64,000 bases of DNA. Origin: Candidatus Dormiibacterota bacterium (GTDB taxonomy: Bacteria > Chloroflexota > Dormibacteria > Dormibacterales > Dormibacteraceae). This document shows, piece after piece, positions 9,898 to 17,627 of the stretch. The notes under the pieces are model-generated. The model worked only from the letters and a program-made list of their open reading frames with translations. It searched no databases and was not told the origin of the DNA. The position numbers and the translations under genes are program-made. The DNA is taken from the NCBI GenBank assembly GCA_003139695.1, contig PLJM01000009.1, positions 1 through 64,000 of the forward strand, in the 5' to 3' direction. The stretch's first letter is position 1. The number at the start of each line of letters is the position of its first letter.

Positions 9898-10656
9898 TCA
9901 TATCTCCTGACGTCGGAAGACGAGCCAGCTGGCAGCCAGCGCGACCACCACAAAACCGGCGTTAGTGATCACTGGCCAGTCCCACCCCGTCGCTGTTTGT
10001 CGCAAGGCGAGGTCCATTGCCAGTTCATTCAGGCCAAACGGAGTGAAGTGGCCGACGTTGGGCAGCGAGGACACGATGCCTGCGACGACGAGAGCGACTA
10101 TTCCGATGCCCGCGGCGGGAATTGAGGACCGCACCAACGTGCTGCCCAGGAACGTCACGGCGGCGATCTCAAGTAGGCCCAGCAGAATAACGAGGCACGC
10201 GGCCGCGAATCCAACCACCGTAAGAGGTGCGAAAAGCAGGTCGGTATACAGGTAAGCCGCTAGTCCGCAGATGAGGACAGCGGCCGCCATCGTCACGGCG
10301 AGACCGCTGAACTTCGCGGCAAGGAATGCAAACCGGCTCACCGGCTTGACCAGGACGAAAGCTGCCGTGCCGGCTTCCTTCTCTCCAGCGACGCTGCCCA
10401 TCGCCAGCAGGATTGCAGCGAGCACCCCGATCTGGCTCAGGTTCTTGATCAGCTCAGCGACCGCGTCCTTGATGGTTGGCGTGGGCACGTGAATGTCGAT
10501 CGTGCTGGCGGCCAGCTTGACGATGTCCGGCGTGTATTTGGCGAGCACCGGCGACGCGAGCCCAAAGAGCAGGAAGATCACGGCCACCACGGGGAGCCGC
10601 CCGGTGCGCCATTGCTCCGCGATCTCCTTATTGAGCAGCACGGCAAAGCCTCTCAT
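9898..10656 (-). CDS. ABC-2 type exporter permease
   Basis: This membrane subunit of an ABC-2 exporter has 252 residues and about six hydrophobic helices. The N-terminus (VLLNKEIAEQWRTGRLPVVA) and the cytosolic motif AGEKEAGTAAFVLVKPVSR match the NosY/YxlG-like branch. Its ATG overlaps the stop of the ATPase by 4 bases, so the two are co-translated. It converges on the beta-glucosidase gene with a 7-base gap and no terminator between them. The substrate is unknown. Confidence 0.85.
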   Translation of the reverse strand: MRGFAVLLNKEIAEQWRTGRLPVVAVIFLLFGLASPVLAKYTPDIVKLAASTIDIHVPTPTIKDAVAELIKNLSQIGVLAAILLAMGSVAGEKEAGTAAFVLVKPVSRFAFLAAKFSGLAVTMAAAVLICGLAAYLYTDLLFAPLTVVGFAAACLVILLGLLEIAAVTFLGSTLVRSSIPAAGIGIVALVVAGIVSSLPNVGHFTPFGLNELAMDLALRQTATGWDWPVITNAGFVVVALAASWLVFRRQEI

Positions 10657-11609
10657 TCGCGAGTTCCGGGTGGCCGCTGACTCGGAACCAGTCGCAGGAA
10701 AACGTCCTCCAGGCTCGGCCGGATCCGCTCGAAACGGGCGATGTGAACGCCGCTCGTGGCGAGGATCCGCATGATCTCGGGCCCGGCTCGTGAGGCATCG
10801 TTAACGGCCACCCGCAATACGGCTCCGTCGCGCCCGATGCCGCCGACCAATGCCGACTGTCCGAGGAGGGTGACTAAATCCGCAGCGACGGCAGCCTGGC
10901 CCGGTTCGAGCTCGATCGCGAACACCGGCTCCGCAAATCTTGCTTGGAGCTCCGTCATCGTCGCGTCCGCTACCAGGCGGCCCCGGTCGATGATGCCTAC
11001 CCGGTCGCAGACTTTCTCAACGTCTTCCAGGATGTGGCTGGACATGAAGACGGTGACCTGGCCGCGCAGGTCCGCCAGGAGGTCGAGGACGTCGTGCCGG
11101 CCGGCCGGGTCCAGCGAGCTGGCGGGCTCGTCCAGGAACAGGACCTGGGGGCGGTTCATCAGCGCCTGCGCCAGGTTCAGGCGCTGGCGCATTCCGCCCG
11201 AATAGGCGGCAACGCGGCGGCCGGCCGCTTCGACAAGGCCAGTCTTCTCCAGCACCTCATCGACGCGTGATTTGAGATCGGGTCCACGGAAGCCGAAGAG
11301 TCGACCGACAAACTCGAGAAGCTCCCGGCCCTTCATCCAGCCGTAGAGCTTCGACTGCTGATCCTGGTGGCTGATCCGCCGCCGAAGCTCGATACCACCG
11401 CGAGCGGGATCCAGTCCTGCCACGACCGCTCGACCGGAGCTGGGCCATGCCAGACCGGTCAGCAGCCGGATCGTGGTCGTCTTGCCGGCGCCGTTCGGAC
11501 CCAAGAAGCCGAAGAGAGACCCTGCCGGCACTTCGAGGTCGAGATGGTCGAGCGCCGTGATACTGCCGTAGCGCTTGACGAGGCCGTGGCAGACGATCGC
11601 CGCTTCCAA
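10653..11609 (-). CDS. ABC-2 exporter ATPase
   Basis: This ATPase has 318 residues with Walker A GPNGAGKTTT, signature YSGGMRQR, Walker B VLFLDEPASSLD and the switch histidine in VFMSSHILED. A roughly 90-residue C-terminal extension (from about MTELQARF) is typical of drug or lantibiotic exporters. The apparent start is TTG at 11609, 4 bases after the stop of the upstream small membrane protein. It is part of a three-gene operon (small membrane protein, ATPase, permease) divergent from an HTH regulator at 11883, which probably controls it. Confidence 0.87.
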   Translation of the reverse strand: MEAAIVCHGLVKRYGSITALDHLDLEVPAGSLFGFLGPNGAGKTTTIRLLTGLAWPSSGRAVVAGLDPARGGIELRRRISHQDQQSKLYGWMKGRELLEFVGRLFGFRGPDLKSRVDEVLEKTGLVEAAGRRVAAYSGGMRQRLNLAQALMNRPQVLFLDEPASSLDPAGRHDVLDLLADLRGQVTVFMSSHILEDVEKVCDRVGIIDRGRLVADATMTELQARFAEPVFAIELEPGQAAVAADLVTLLGQSALVGGIGRDGAVLRVAVNDASRAGPEIMRILATSGVHIARFERIRPSLEDVFLRLVPSQRPPGTRE

Positions 11610-11613
11610 TTCT

Positions 11614-11874
11614 CTAGGTCTGCTTGCGTCCGGCCAACAGGTACACGATGGGTCCGATGGTGCCGACGAGCACGATGATGAGCGCCCAGACCAGCTTGTT
11701 GCCTCCGATAACGCGCCGCTCGGGCCTGAAAAGGTCGACCAGCGAAAACACGACCAATCCGAGCTCGATCACGACGAGAGGGAGGAGGATCAGCAGCAGG
11801 TTTGTGGAGACCTGGCTTGCCAAGGGTAGGGAGCTCAGTAACAGGAACGTTCTCATGTTCGATAATAGTATCAT
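11614..11874 (-). CDS. Small membrane protein, PLDc_N (phospholipase-D nuclease N-terminal) family
   Basis: This is an 86-residue protein with two transmembrane helices. The C-terminal half matches the PLDc_N family, with RPERRVIGGNKLVWALIIVL followed by GTIGPIVYLLAGRK. The family is known from small proteins next to ABC-2 exporters and in cardiolipin synthases; its role is unclear. The ATG at 11874 lies inside the divergent regulatory region; an internal ATG 7 codons later (MRTF) is an alternative. It heads the exporter operon. Confidence 0.75.
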   Translation of the reverse strand: MILLSNMRTFLLLSSLPLASQVSTNLLLILLPLVVIELGLVVFSLVDLFRPERRVIGGNKLVWALIIVLVGTIGPIVYLLAGRKQT

Positions 11875-11877
11875 GAG
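11852..11877. promoter_or_regulatory. Inverted repeat in the divergent exporter/regulator promoter
   Basis: CTCATG (11852-11857) and CATGAG (11872-11877) form an inverted repeat around an AT-rich GATAATAGTATC core (11861-11872). Just beside it is GAACGTTC (11845-11852). The region overlaps the start codon of the small membrane protein and lies 6 bases before the HTH gene. It is a good candidate operator for that HTH protein. This is inference from position and symmetry. Confidence 0.5.
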
Positions 11878-11882
11878 TGAGA

Positions 11883-12425
11883 ATGAAGAGGGCTGACCTG
11901 ATCCTCCATCCCGTTCGGCTGCGCATCATCCTTGCGTTTGCCAGGGGACGCCGCCTGACGCCGCAGCAGGTCGCGGCCGTTCTGCCTGACGTTTCCCAGG
12001 CGACCCTTTACCGCCAGATTGAGCGGCTCTATCGAGGGGGTGCTCTGGCGGTTGCTTCTGAGCGGCGGGTTCGCGGTGCGGTCGAGCGGACTTATGTTCT
12101 TGCCGAAGGCGGTGCCTCGCTTTCACCCGAGGAGCTCGCCAAGGCGTCACCGGATGACCACCTCGGATATTTCACGGCCTTTGCCACCGGTCTGATTGCC
12201 CAGTTCGAGCAGTACCTGGAACGACCCGAAATCGACCTGCTTAAGGACGGCGTGGGTTATCGCCAGGTCGTACTGAACCTCACCAACGAGGAGATTTCGG
12301 AAATGGCCAGCGCGCTCAACGCAGCCCTGGGTCGCTTCGTAGCCTTCGACCCAAAGCCGGGTCGCCGGCGACGCATGTTGGCGACGGTGTTCATACCACT
12401 CGATGATGGCCCCGAAGGGACCTAG
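11883..12425 (+). CDS. ArsR-like winged-helix regulator
   Basis: This 180-residue protein has an N-terminal winged helix (HPVRLRIILAFARGRRLT, recognition region DVSQATLYRQIERL) and a C-terminal alpha-helical sensing domain of about 100 residues. It resembles regulators found beside ABC-2 exporters in high-GC bacteria. The ATG at 11883 is preferred over the GTG at 11877; neither has a clear Shine-Dalgarno, so the mRNA may be leaderless. Divergence from the exporter operon across a symmetric site at 11852-11877 makes it the likely regulator of that operon. The ligand is unknown. Confidence 0.78.
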   Translation: MKRADLILHPVRLRIILAFARGRRLTPQQVAAVLPDVSQATLYRQIERLYRGGALAVASERRVRGAVERTYVLAEGGASLSPEELAKASPDDHLGYFTAFATGLIAQFEQYLERPEIDLLKDGVGYRQVVLNLTNEEISEMASALNAALGRFVAFDPKPGRRRRMLATVFIPLDDGPEGT

Positions 12426-12458
12426 GCGACCAGAGTCAGCTATCTCGAGTTGACAGGT

Positions 12459-12896
12459 CTATAGAGAAGCGATCGCCTTCAACAGCTCGTCCTTGTCGAA
12501 GGAGGTGCGTGGATTCGTCGCCCTCAAGATGTAGCGAATCGTCCCACTCTTGTCGATCAGAACGGTGGCTGACCTTTGGATGAACAGCTTCTTGTCTAGC
12601 CCAAAACTCCCGTAGACCGCCCGGTCTGGGTCGGCAAGCACGGGGAATGGAAGCTTAAGTGCACGCCCCAGCCCGGCCGCCGCGGCCGCACTTCCTCCGC
12701 CAATCACCAGCACATCGGTGTCGTGGGACTTCAGCTCCTGATTGATGCGCCCCAACTGGGCGACGTGCCCGCGGCACGTCATTCAGCCAAACTCACGCAT
12801 GAAGAAGATGGCAACGTTCCGCGAACGCTGATAGTCGGCCAACCGGACGCGCCCGCTGCTGCCATCGAGCTCGAAGTCGGGCGCGGCATCACCCAC
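12459..12896 (-). CDS. Redoxin (AhpC/TSA-like) selenoprotein, UGA read as Sec
   Basis: Read through one in-frame UGA (12783-12785), this gives a 145-residue redoxin that starts at GTG 12894-12896 (VGDAAPDFELDG, the usual AhpC/TSA opening). The UGA falls exactly at the first redox residue: AIFFMREFG-U-MTCRGH. Close relatives have a CxxC there, so the motif becomes UxxC. Both sides of the UGA are well-conserved redoxin sequence in one frame, and a tight hairpin follows (see 12748-12782). It lies 20 bases after the YceI gene on the same strand. Its inferred role is thiol-dependent peroxide or disulphide reduction. The alternative is a nonsense pseudogene, which is less likely because the only stop sits at the catalytic Cys position. 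Confidence 0.82.
12748..12782 (-). promoter_or_regulatory. Putative bacterial SECIS element after the in-frame UGA
   Basis: On the minus strand, 2 bases after the UGA, GACGTGCC-GCG-GGCACGTC forms a perfect 8-base-pair hairpin (12762-12780). It is followed by CGCCC-AGTTG-GGGCG (12748-12762), a 5-base-pair hairpin whose loop begins 26 bases after the UGA and has G as its second base. Bacterial SECIS elements lie within the coding region just after UGA and carry a G in the first two loop bases, so the second hairpin fits best by distance. The two stems share one base. Confidence 0.6.
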
Positions 12897-12916
12897 GCCG
12901 CTCTCGCCGAGTAGGC

Positions 12917-13471
12917 TCAGCTACTTGCGGAGCCGGCGGTCTCGCTCTCCTTGGCTTCGATGAGCTCGCCTTCGATGTTGATCTGGATCTCGTTGCTGAC
13001 GATCCACTTGCCGTCCAGCATCATCTCGAATGTCATGCCGAATTCCTTTCGGTTGATCTCGCCCTCCGCCGCGTAGCCGATTCGATGACCCATGTTTGGA
13101 TCGTTGAACTCCCCGTACTTGACGACCTTGAGGGTTACCGGTCGGGTATTGCCTTTTATGGTCAGGTCGCCCGTCAACGTGTAGAGCTCCGGGCCCGCAG
13201 CTTCGATCTTGGTGCTCTTGAAAGTCATGGTTGGAAACTTTTCGACTTCCAAGAAGTTGGACGCCCGCAGGTCTTTGTCCCGCTGCTCGTTGTTGGTGCG
13301 GATGCTCGCCGTATTGATCGTTGCTTCGATGGTCGAGCGCTCCGGTTGCTCCGGGTAAATATCGCCCGTTGCGGTCACCTCGGCAAAGTGACCGCGCACG
13401 GTCATCATCCCAAGATGCTTGGCCGAGAACTCGACCTGGGTGTGATACGGGTCGAACTTCCAGATGCCCAT
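12917..13471 (-). CDS. YceI-family lipid-binding protein
   Basis: This is a YceI domain protein of 184 residues with the typical opening WKFDPYHTQVEFSAKHLGMM and the core pattern TINTASIRTNNEQRDKDLRA. YceI proteins form a lipocalin-like barrel that binds an isoprenoid such as a polyprenyl quinone. No signal peptide is visible, unlike the E. coli member. The ATG at 13471 is chosen because AAGGAG lies about 6 bases upstream; the frame opens further to 13489. The selenoprotein redoxin follows 20 bases later on the same strand, suggesting a shared redox-related transcript. Confidence 0.88.
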   Translation of the reverse strand: MGIWKFDPYHTQVEFSAKHLGMMTVRGHFAEVTATGDIYPEQPERSTIEATINTASIRTNNEQRDKDLRASNFLEVEKFPTMTFKSTKIEAAGPELYTLTGDLTIKGNTRPVTLKVVKYGEFNDPNMGHRIGYAAEGEINRKEFGMTFEMMLDGKWIVSNEIQINIEGELIEAKESETAGSASS

Positions 13472-13549
13472 CGGAGCACTCCTTTGCAAATTACGGGGCT
13501 ACCTCCCAGCCGGCGGAATCTTCGCGAGCAGCTCAGCTGAGGACATGGC

Positions 13550-13567
13550 CACTCACTATAGTGAGTG
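13550..13567. promoter_or_regulatory. MarR operator, perfect 18-base palindrome
   Basis: CACTCACTATAGTGAGTG is a perfect 18-base palindrome centred between the divergent YceI gene and the MarR gene (start 13576), with an extra half site TCACTAT at 13571-13577 that overlaps the MarR start. This is the geometry of a MarR autoregulatory site controlling the efflux operon. It could also affect the YceI-redoxin transcript. Confidence 0.8.
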
Positions 13568-13575
13568 TCCTCACT

Positions 13576-14142
13576 ATGGGGCACCCCGATATTAGATCCC
13601 ACGCTCCTCTGACGCACGGAGACCTCAAGGTCGACGGGTCTGGATACCTTTATGACGCGGCCATGCGACGTGCTGTGGTCGAGGACGCAGGCGAGGGCTC
13701 AGTCGAGGTTTTCGAGGCTTTGGCGGCTCTGCGGCTGGCCGCGAAGCGGATCCACGATGCAATGGAGCGTTTCGCCGAAGGCCACGGTCTCTCGGAGAGC
13801 CGCCTTCGTGTGCTCACGCGCCTGTGCCACCGCCCGAGCCGGCAGCTGCCGTTGGGGGCGCTCGCCGAGGGTATGGACGTGACGCCCAGAACGATGACCG
13901 ATATCATCGACGTCCTTGAACGGGATGGGTTGGTGAAGCGCGTTCCTGATCCCGCCGACCGCCGCTCGGTCCAAGCCGTCATCACGGAAGCGGGGCTCGA
14001 GCGAATCAATGCGATGCGCAGGGACGCAACGACGAAGCAGGCCGCCATTGCACAGGGCTTCACCGCCGACCAGCTGGTCGACCTACGCCACCTTTGCCTG
14101 CTGCTGGTCCGGAACCTCAGCGGCGACGCTGAAGGGAGCTAA
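13576..14142 (+). CDS. MarR-family repressor of the efflux operon
   Basis: This is a 188-residue winged-helix MarR protein. The DNA-binding part runs from QLPLGALAEGMDVTPRTMTD to the wing RVPDPADRRSVQAVIT. The start is ATG 13576, immediately after the 18-base palindrome, with no Shine-Dalgarno, so a leaderless message is likely; the longer frame from 13321 is spurious. The RND pump follows 5 bases after its stop. It is a paralogue of the MarR protein at 34725, sharing LYD near the N-terminus, the LAALR segment and a similar wing, and both precede EmrB-type exporters. Confidence 0.88.
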   Translation: MGHPDIRSHAPLTHGDLKVDGSGYLYDAAMRRAVVEDAGEGSVEVFEALAALRLAAKRIHDAMERFAEGHGLSESRLRVLTRLCHRPSRQLPLGALAEGMDVTPRTMTDIIDVLERDGLVKRVPDPADRRSVQAVITEAGLERINAMRRDATTKQAAIAQGFTADQLVDLRHLCLLLVRNLSGDAEGS

Positions 14143-14147
14143 CCAGA

Positions 14148-17100
14148 GTGCACTTCGTGACTCGACTGTCACTTCGTCTTGGCGCCGTCGTGTTCCTCGC
14201 CGTTGTGCTGCTCTTCGGAGTCGGCATCTTCGCAGCGACACAGGTTCAGCAGGACCTCCTGCCAAACATCTCAGTGCCCGCACTCCTCGTTGTCACACCC
14301 GACCCGGGTGCCTCGCCGCAAATCGTCGACAGCCAGGTCACCGTCCCGGTGGTCAATGCGATGGAGGGCGTCGCCGGAACGGACACTGTGCAGTCCACCT
14401 CGAGTCAGGGCGCTTCGCTCGTCATCGTGCTGTTCAAGGACGGCACCGACTTGAAGTCGGCTCAGCAGGACGCCAGCAGCGCCCTGGCGGGGATTCGATC
14501 TCTGCTACCTCCGCAGGCCTCCTCGTCGAGTGTTCAGACCTTCTCCACCAACAGCCTGCCGATCCTCGAGTACGCGATCTCCGCTGACGAGCCACTCAGT
14601 GATCTAGCCGGTCAGCTGCAGTCCCTGGCCGTGCCGAAGCTGAGAGGTCTGGCGGGTGTCGGCTCGATCGTCTTGACCGGAGCCCCGACCAACGAGGTGG
14701 ACGTCATTCTTGATCCCACCAAGCTGGCGGCCCATGGCGTAAGCGTCACCCAGGTCGCCGCAGCGCTGCAGCAGGCCAGCGTCGTGCAGTCGATTGGCTC
14801 CCTAAAGCAGGGGTCGGCAACGATTCCGCTCCAGATCTCGGGGTCGCTGACCAGCCTCGACCAGATCGGCAAGGTCACGGTCACCCCGCCCTTCAACCCA
14901 GCGGCGGGCGGCCGGCCGTCGCCGCCCGTGGCGATCACCCAGCTGGGCACGGTGCAGGTGGTCTCCCTGCCGGCCGACACGATCACGCGAACCAATGGCA
15001 AGCCGAGCATCGGCCTGCAGATCATCGATGGGCCGAACACCAACACGGTGACTGTCGCCAATGAGGTCTGGAATGCGCTTCCGGGGATCGAGACGTCAGT
15101 CGGCCACGGCGTCCACTTCGAGACGGTCTCGGATCAAGCGACGCCGATTACCCAGGCCATCGGCAACATCCTGCGCGAGGGACTGCTGGGCGCGGTCTTC
15201 GCGGTGCTGGTCATATTCGTGTTCCTTCGCAGCGGACGCGCCACGCTGGTGGCCGCGATCTCGATCCCACTGTCCTTGTTAGTGGCCCTGATCGTGTTGT
15301 GGTGGCAGGGGATCACCCTCAACATCCTCACCCTGGGCGGGATGATGGTCGCCATCGGGCGCGTGGTGGACGACTCCATCGTGGTGCTCGAGAACATCAG
15401 CCGCCATGTCAGCGAAGGCGAGCGCCCTCTCGTCGCCGCCTACACAGGCGCCCGCGAGATCACCACTGCGGTCTCCGCGTCCACCCTGACCACGGTGGCG
15501 GTCTTCCTGCCAATCATCTTTCTGACCGGCATCGCCGGTAGCTTCTTCCGGCCCTTCGCCCTGACCGTGGTGGTGGCGCTGCTGGCCTCGCTGGTGGTGG
15601 CGGTGACCGTCGTACCGCTGCTGGCTTCGAGGCTGCTCCCGGCGGTTAAAGCCGAGGGAGTCGAGCGCCGCTTGCGTTGGAACTGGACGCAGCGTGTCTA
15701 CGTGCCGGTGATCCAGTGGGCCACGAGCCATCGTTTGATAACGCTCGGCGCGGCGCTGGCGTTTTTCATCGCTTCAATGGCACTCATCCCCCTCCTGCGC
15801 GTGAATCTGCTCGACCAATCCTCCAGCCCCACCTTCCCGATCGCGATCTCGATGCCGGTGAACTCCACGCTCACCGAGACGGACGCCGAGACGCAGAAGG
15901 TCGAGGCGCTAATTGCCGGCGTGCCCGGAATCGCGTCCTACCAGGCGACAGTCGGCGGCCAAGGAGGCCCCTTTGCGAGCGCGGCGCCGGCCGATCCGAG
16001 CCAGGGATCGATTTTGGTGCTGGTCCAGAACGGGCAGTACGACAACGCGGTGGCGGGGGTAAACCGCGCTCTGGGCGCCTATAATGGGCCAGCCAAGCTG
16101 CTCGTAGGGCAGGCGCAAAACAGCGCCAACGCCAGCAGCAGTCAAATGCAGGTTGACGTTAGCGCGGGCGACCCCGCAACCCTGCAGGTCGCGAGTGACC
16201 AGGTGCTCGCGGCCCTCTCGAAGGTGAACGGCTTGGCTGAGGTGGCGTCGAACCTGGTGGTCTCCAAGCCGCAGTACCAGCTCATCCCGACCGCCAGGTT
16301 GGCCGCCTCGGGCCTGAACATTCAATCACTGGGCGCGTTCGTCGCTCAGTCGGTCAACGGCCAGGTGGCGACCCAGGCCAATTTACCCCAGGGAACGATG
16401 ATCGTCCGCGTCGAGCTGCCGCCCGGAACCGCCGACACCGCGGCCACATTGGCTTCGCTGCCGGTGGCGACCGCCTTCGGGATAGTGCCTCTGTCCACGA
16501 TCGCGACCATTCAAGAGGTGACTGGCCCGCAGACCGTGAACCGGGTCGACGGCGCCCTGGACGCGACCATCACCGGCACCATCACGGCCAACGACACGCG
16601 TGCGGTTCAGACGAGCGTCACCGACGCCCTCAACGGCCTACACCTGCCGGCGGGCACATCGCTGTCGACAGGCGGCGTCTTCGCCCAACTCTCGACCGTG
16701 CTGACGCAATTTGCACTTGCCCTGCTGGCGGCGATTGGGCTCGTCTACCTGATCATGGTTGCGACCTTCCGCTCCTTGCTGAAGCCGTTGGTGCTGCTGG
16801 TTGCAATTCCCTTTGCAGCGACTGGGGCGATCATCGCGCTCGTCGTCACCGGCACGTCTTTATCACTGCCTGGCCTGATCGGAATCCTGATGCTGACCGG
16901 CATCGTGGTCACCAACGCGATCGTCCTCCTCGACCTCATAGAGCAGTACCGCGACCGCGGCTTGACCCTGCATGACGCCATCATCGAGGGCGGCCGGCAC
17001 CGCCTGCGCCCGATCCTGATGACCGCCTTTGCCACCATGCTGGCTCTGGTCCCGCTGGCCGTGATCGGCGGTGGTGGCGGCATTGGCGGCGCTTTCATCA

Positions 17101-17612
17101 GCCGCCCGCTGGCGATCGTCGTCATCGGCGGCCTGTTCACCAGCACGGTGCTGACCCTGGTTCTGGTCCCAGTCCTGTACGCGCTGGTGTCCCGCTTCGC
17201 CAGCCGTCGCTCGACCAGGGATCTCGATGAGCTGCTGGACGCAGCCCAGGAGCGCAGGTTCAAACCCATTGGTGGTCGCGGATCCGCACTTGCGGCTGCC
17301 GCCACGCCCGGCGATGACGTCGGCAGAACGTTCTCGGTCAGCGTCCTCTTGGAGCCGGAGCCTGGCCGGCCAGGAGATCCCACGGTGCTCGAACGGCTCA
17401 CCAGCAGCGGCCTTTCGATCGCTCCGGTCGCAGACTCGGCCCAATTCACCGTCACGGTTCCAAATGTTGCGGCCGAATCCGAGGCCGCCGCCAAAAACGT
17501 CGCTGTTTCCAGGGTGAAGGCAATGCTTCCGCGAGAGGGCTATATCGTCTCGAATCCTGAAGTCCAGGTTGAGCAAGTCCCATTGGCGGCCGCCTCGGCG
17601 CAAACGGCATGA
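14148..17612 (+). CDS. RND-type efflux/export membrane protein
   Basis: This large RND transporter has 1154 residues in two repeats, each with one helix, a large extracytoplasmic domain and about five helices. The proton-relay region is GRVVDDSIVVLEN, with the usual neighbouring aspartates. It resembles the HAE1 branch, as found in organisms without a classical outer membrane. The last roughly 100 residues form an extra cytoplasmic tail. It starts at GTG 14148 with GGGAG upstream. No membrane fusion protein or outer-membrane channel is encoded nearby. The MarR gene upstream and EmrB-like exporter downstream indicate drug or toxic-compound efflux. Confidence 0.88.
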   Translation: MHFVTRLSLRLGAVVFLAVVLLFGVGIFAATQVQQDLLPNISVPALLVVTPDPGASPQIVDSQVTVPVVNAMEGVAGTDTVQSTSSQGASLVIVLFKDGTDLKSAQQDASSALAGIRSLLPPQASSSSVQTFSTNSLPILEYAISADEPLSDLAGQLQSLAVPKLRGLAGVGSIVLTGAPTNEVDVILDPTKLAAHGVSVTQVAAALQQASVVQSIGSLKQGSATIPLQISGSLTSLDQIGKVTVTPPFNPAAGGRPSPPVAITQLGTVQVVSLPADTITRTNGKPSIGLQIIDGPNTNTVTVANEVWNALPGIETSVGHGVHFETVSDQATPITQAIGNILREGLLGAVFAVLVIFVFLRSGRATLVAAISIPLSLLVALIVLWWQGITLNILTLGGMMVAIGRVVDDSIVVLENISRHVSEGERPLVAAYTGAREITTAVSASTLTTVAVFLPIIFLTGIAGSFFRPFALTVVVALLASLVVAVTVVPLLASRLLPAVKAEGVERRLRWNWTQRVYVPVIQWATSHRLITLGAALAFFIASMALIPLLRVNLLDQSSSPTFPIAISMPVNSTLTETDAETQKVEALIAGVPGIASYQATVGGQGGPFASAAPADPSQGSILVLVQNGQYDNAVAGVNRALGAYNGPAKLLVGQAQNSANASSSQMQVDVSAGDPATLQVASDQVLAALSKVNGLAEVASNLVVSKPQYQLIPTARLAASGLNIQSLGAFVAQSVNGQVATQANLPQGTMIVRVELPPGTADTAATLASLPVATAFGIVPLSTIATIQEVTGPQTVNRVDGALDATITGTITANDTRAVQTSVTDALNGLHLPAGTSLSTGGVFAQLSTVLTQFALALLAAIGLVYLIMVATFRSLLKPLVLLVAIPFAATGAIIALVVTGTSLSLPGLIGILMLTGIVVTNAIVLLDLIEQYRDRGLTLHDAIIEGGRHRLRPILMTAFATMLALVPLAVIGGGGGIGGAFISRPLAIVVIGGLFTSTVLTLVLVPVLYALVSRFASRRSTRDLDELLDAAQERRFKPIGGRGSALAAAATPGDDVGRTFSVSVLLEPEPGRPGDPTVLERLTSSGLSIAPVADSAQFTVTVPNVAAESEAAAKNVAVSRVKAMLPREGYIVSNPEVQVEQVPLAAASAQTA

Positions 17613-17627
17613 GCGGCGACTAAGAAG

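Noticed and set aside
12783..12785. UGA as a simple nonsense mutation in a dead redoxin gene
   Set aside because: No other stop or frameshift is present, and the UGA falls exactly at the catalytic Cys with a hairpin after it. Kept as the alternative explanation.
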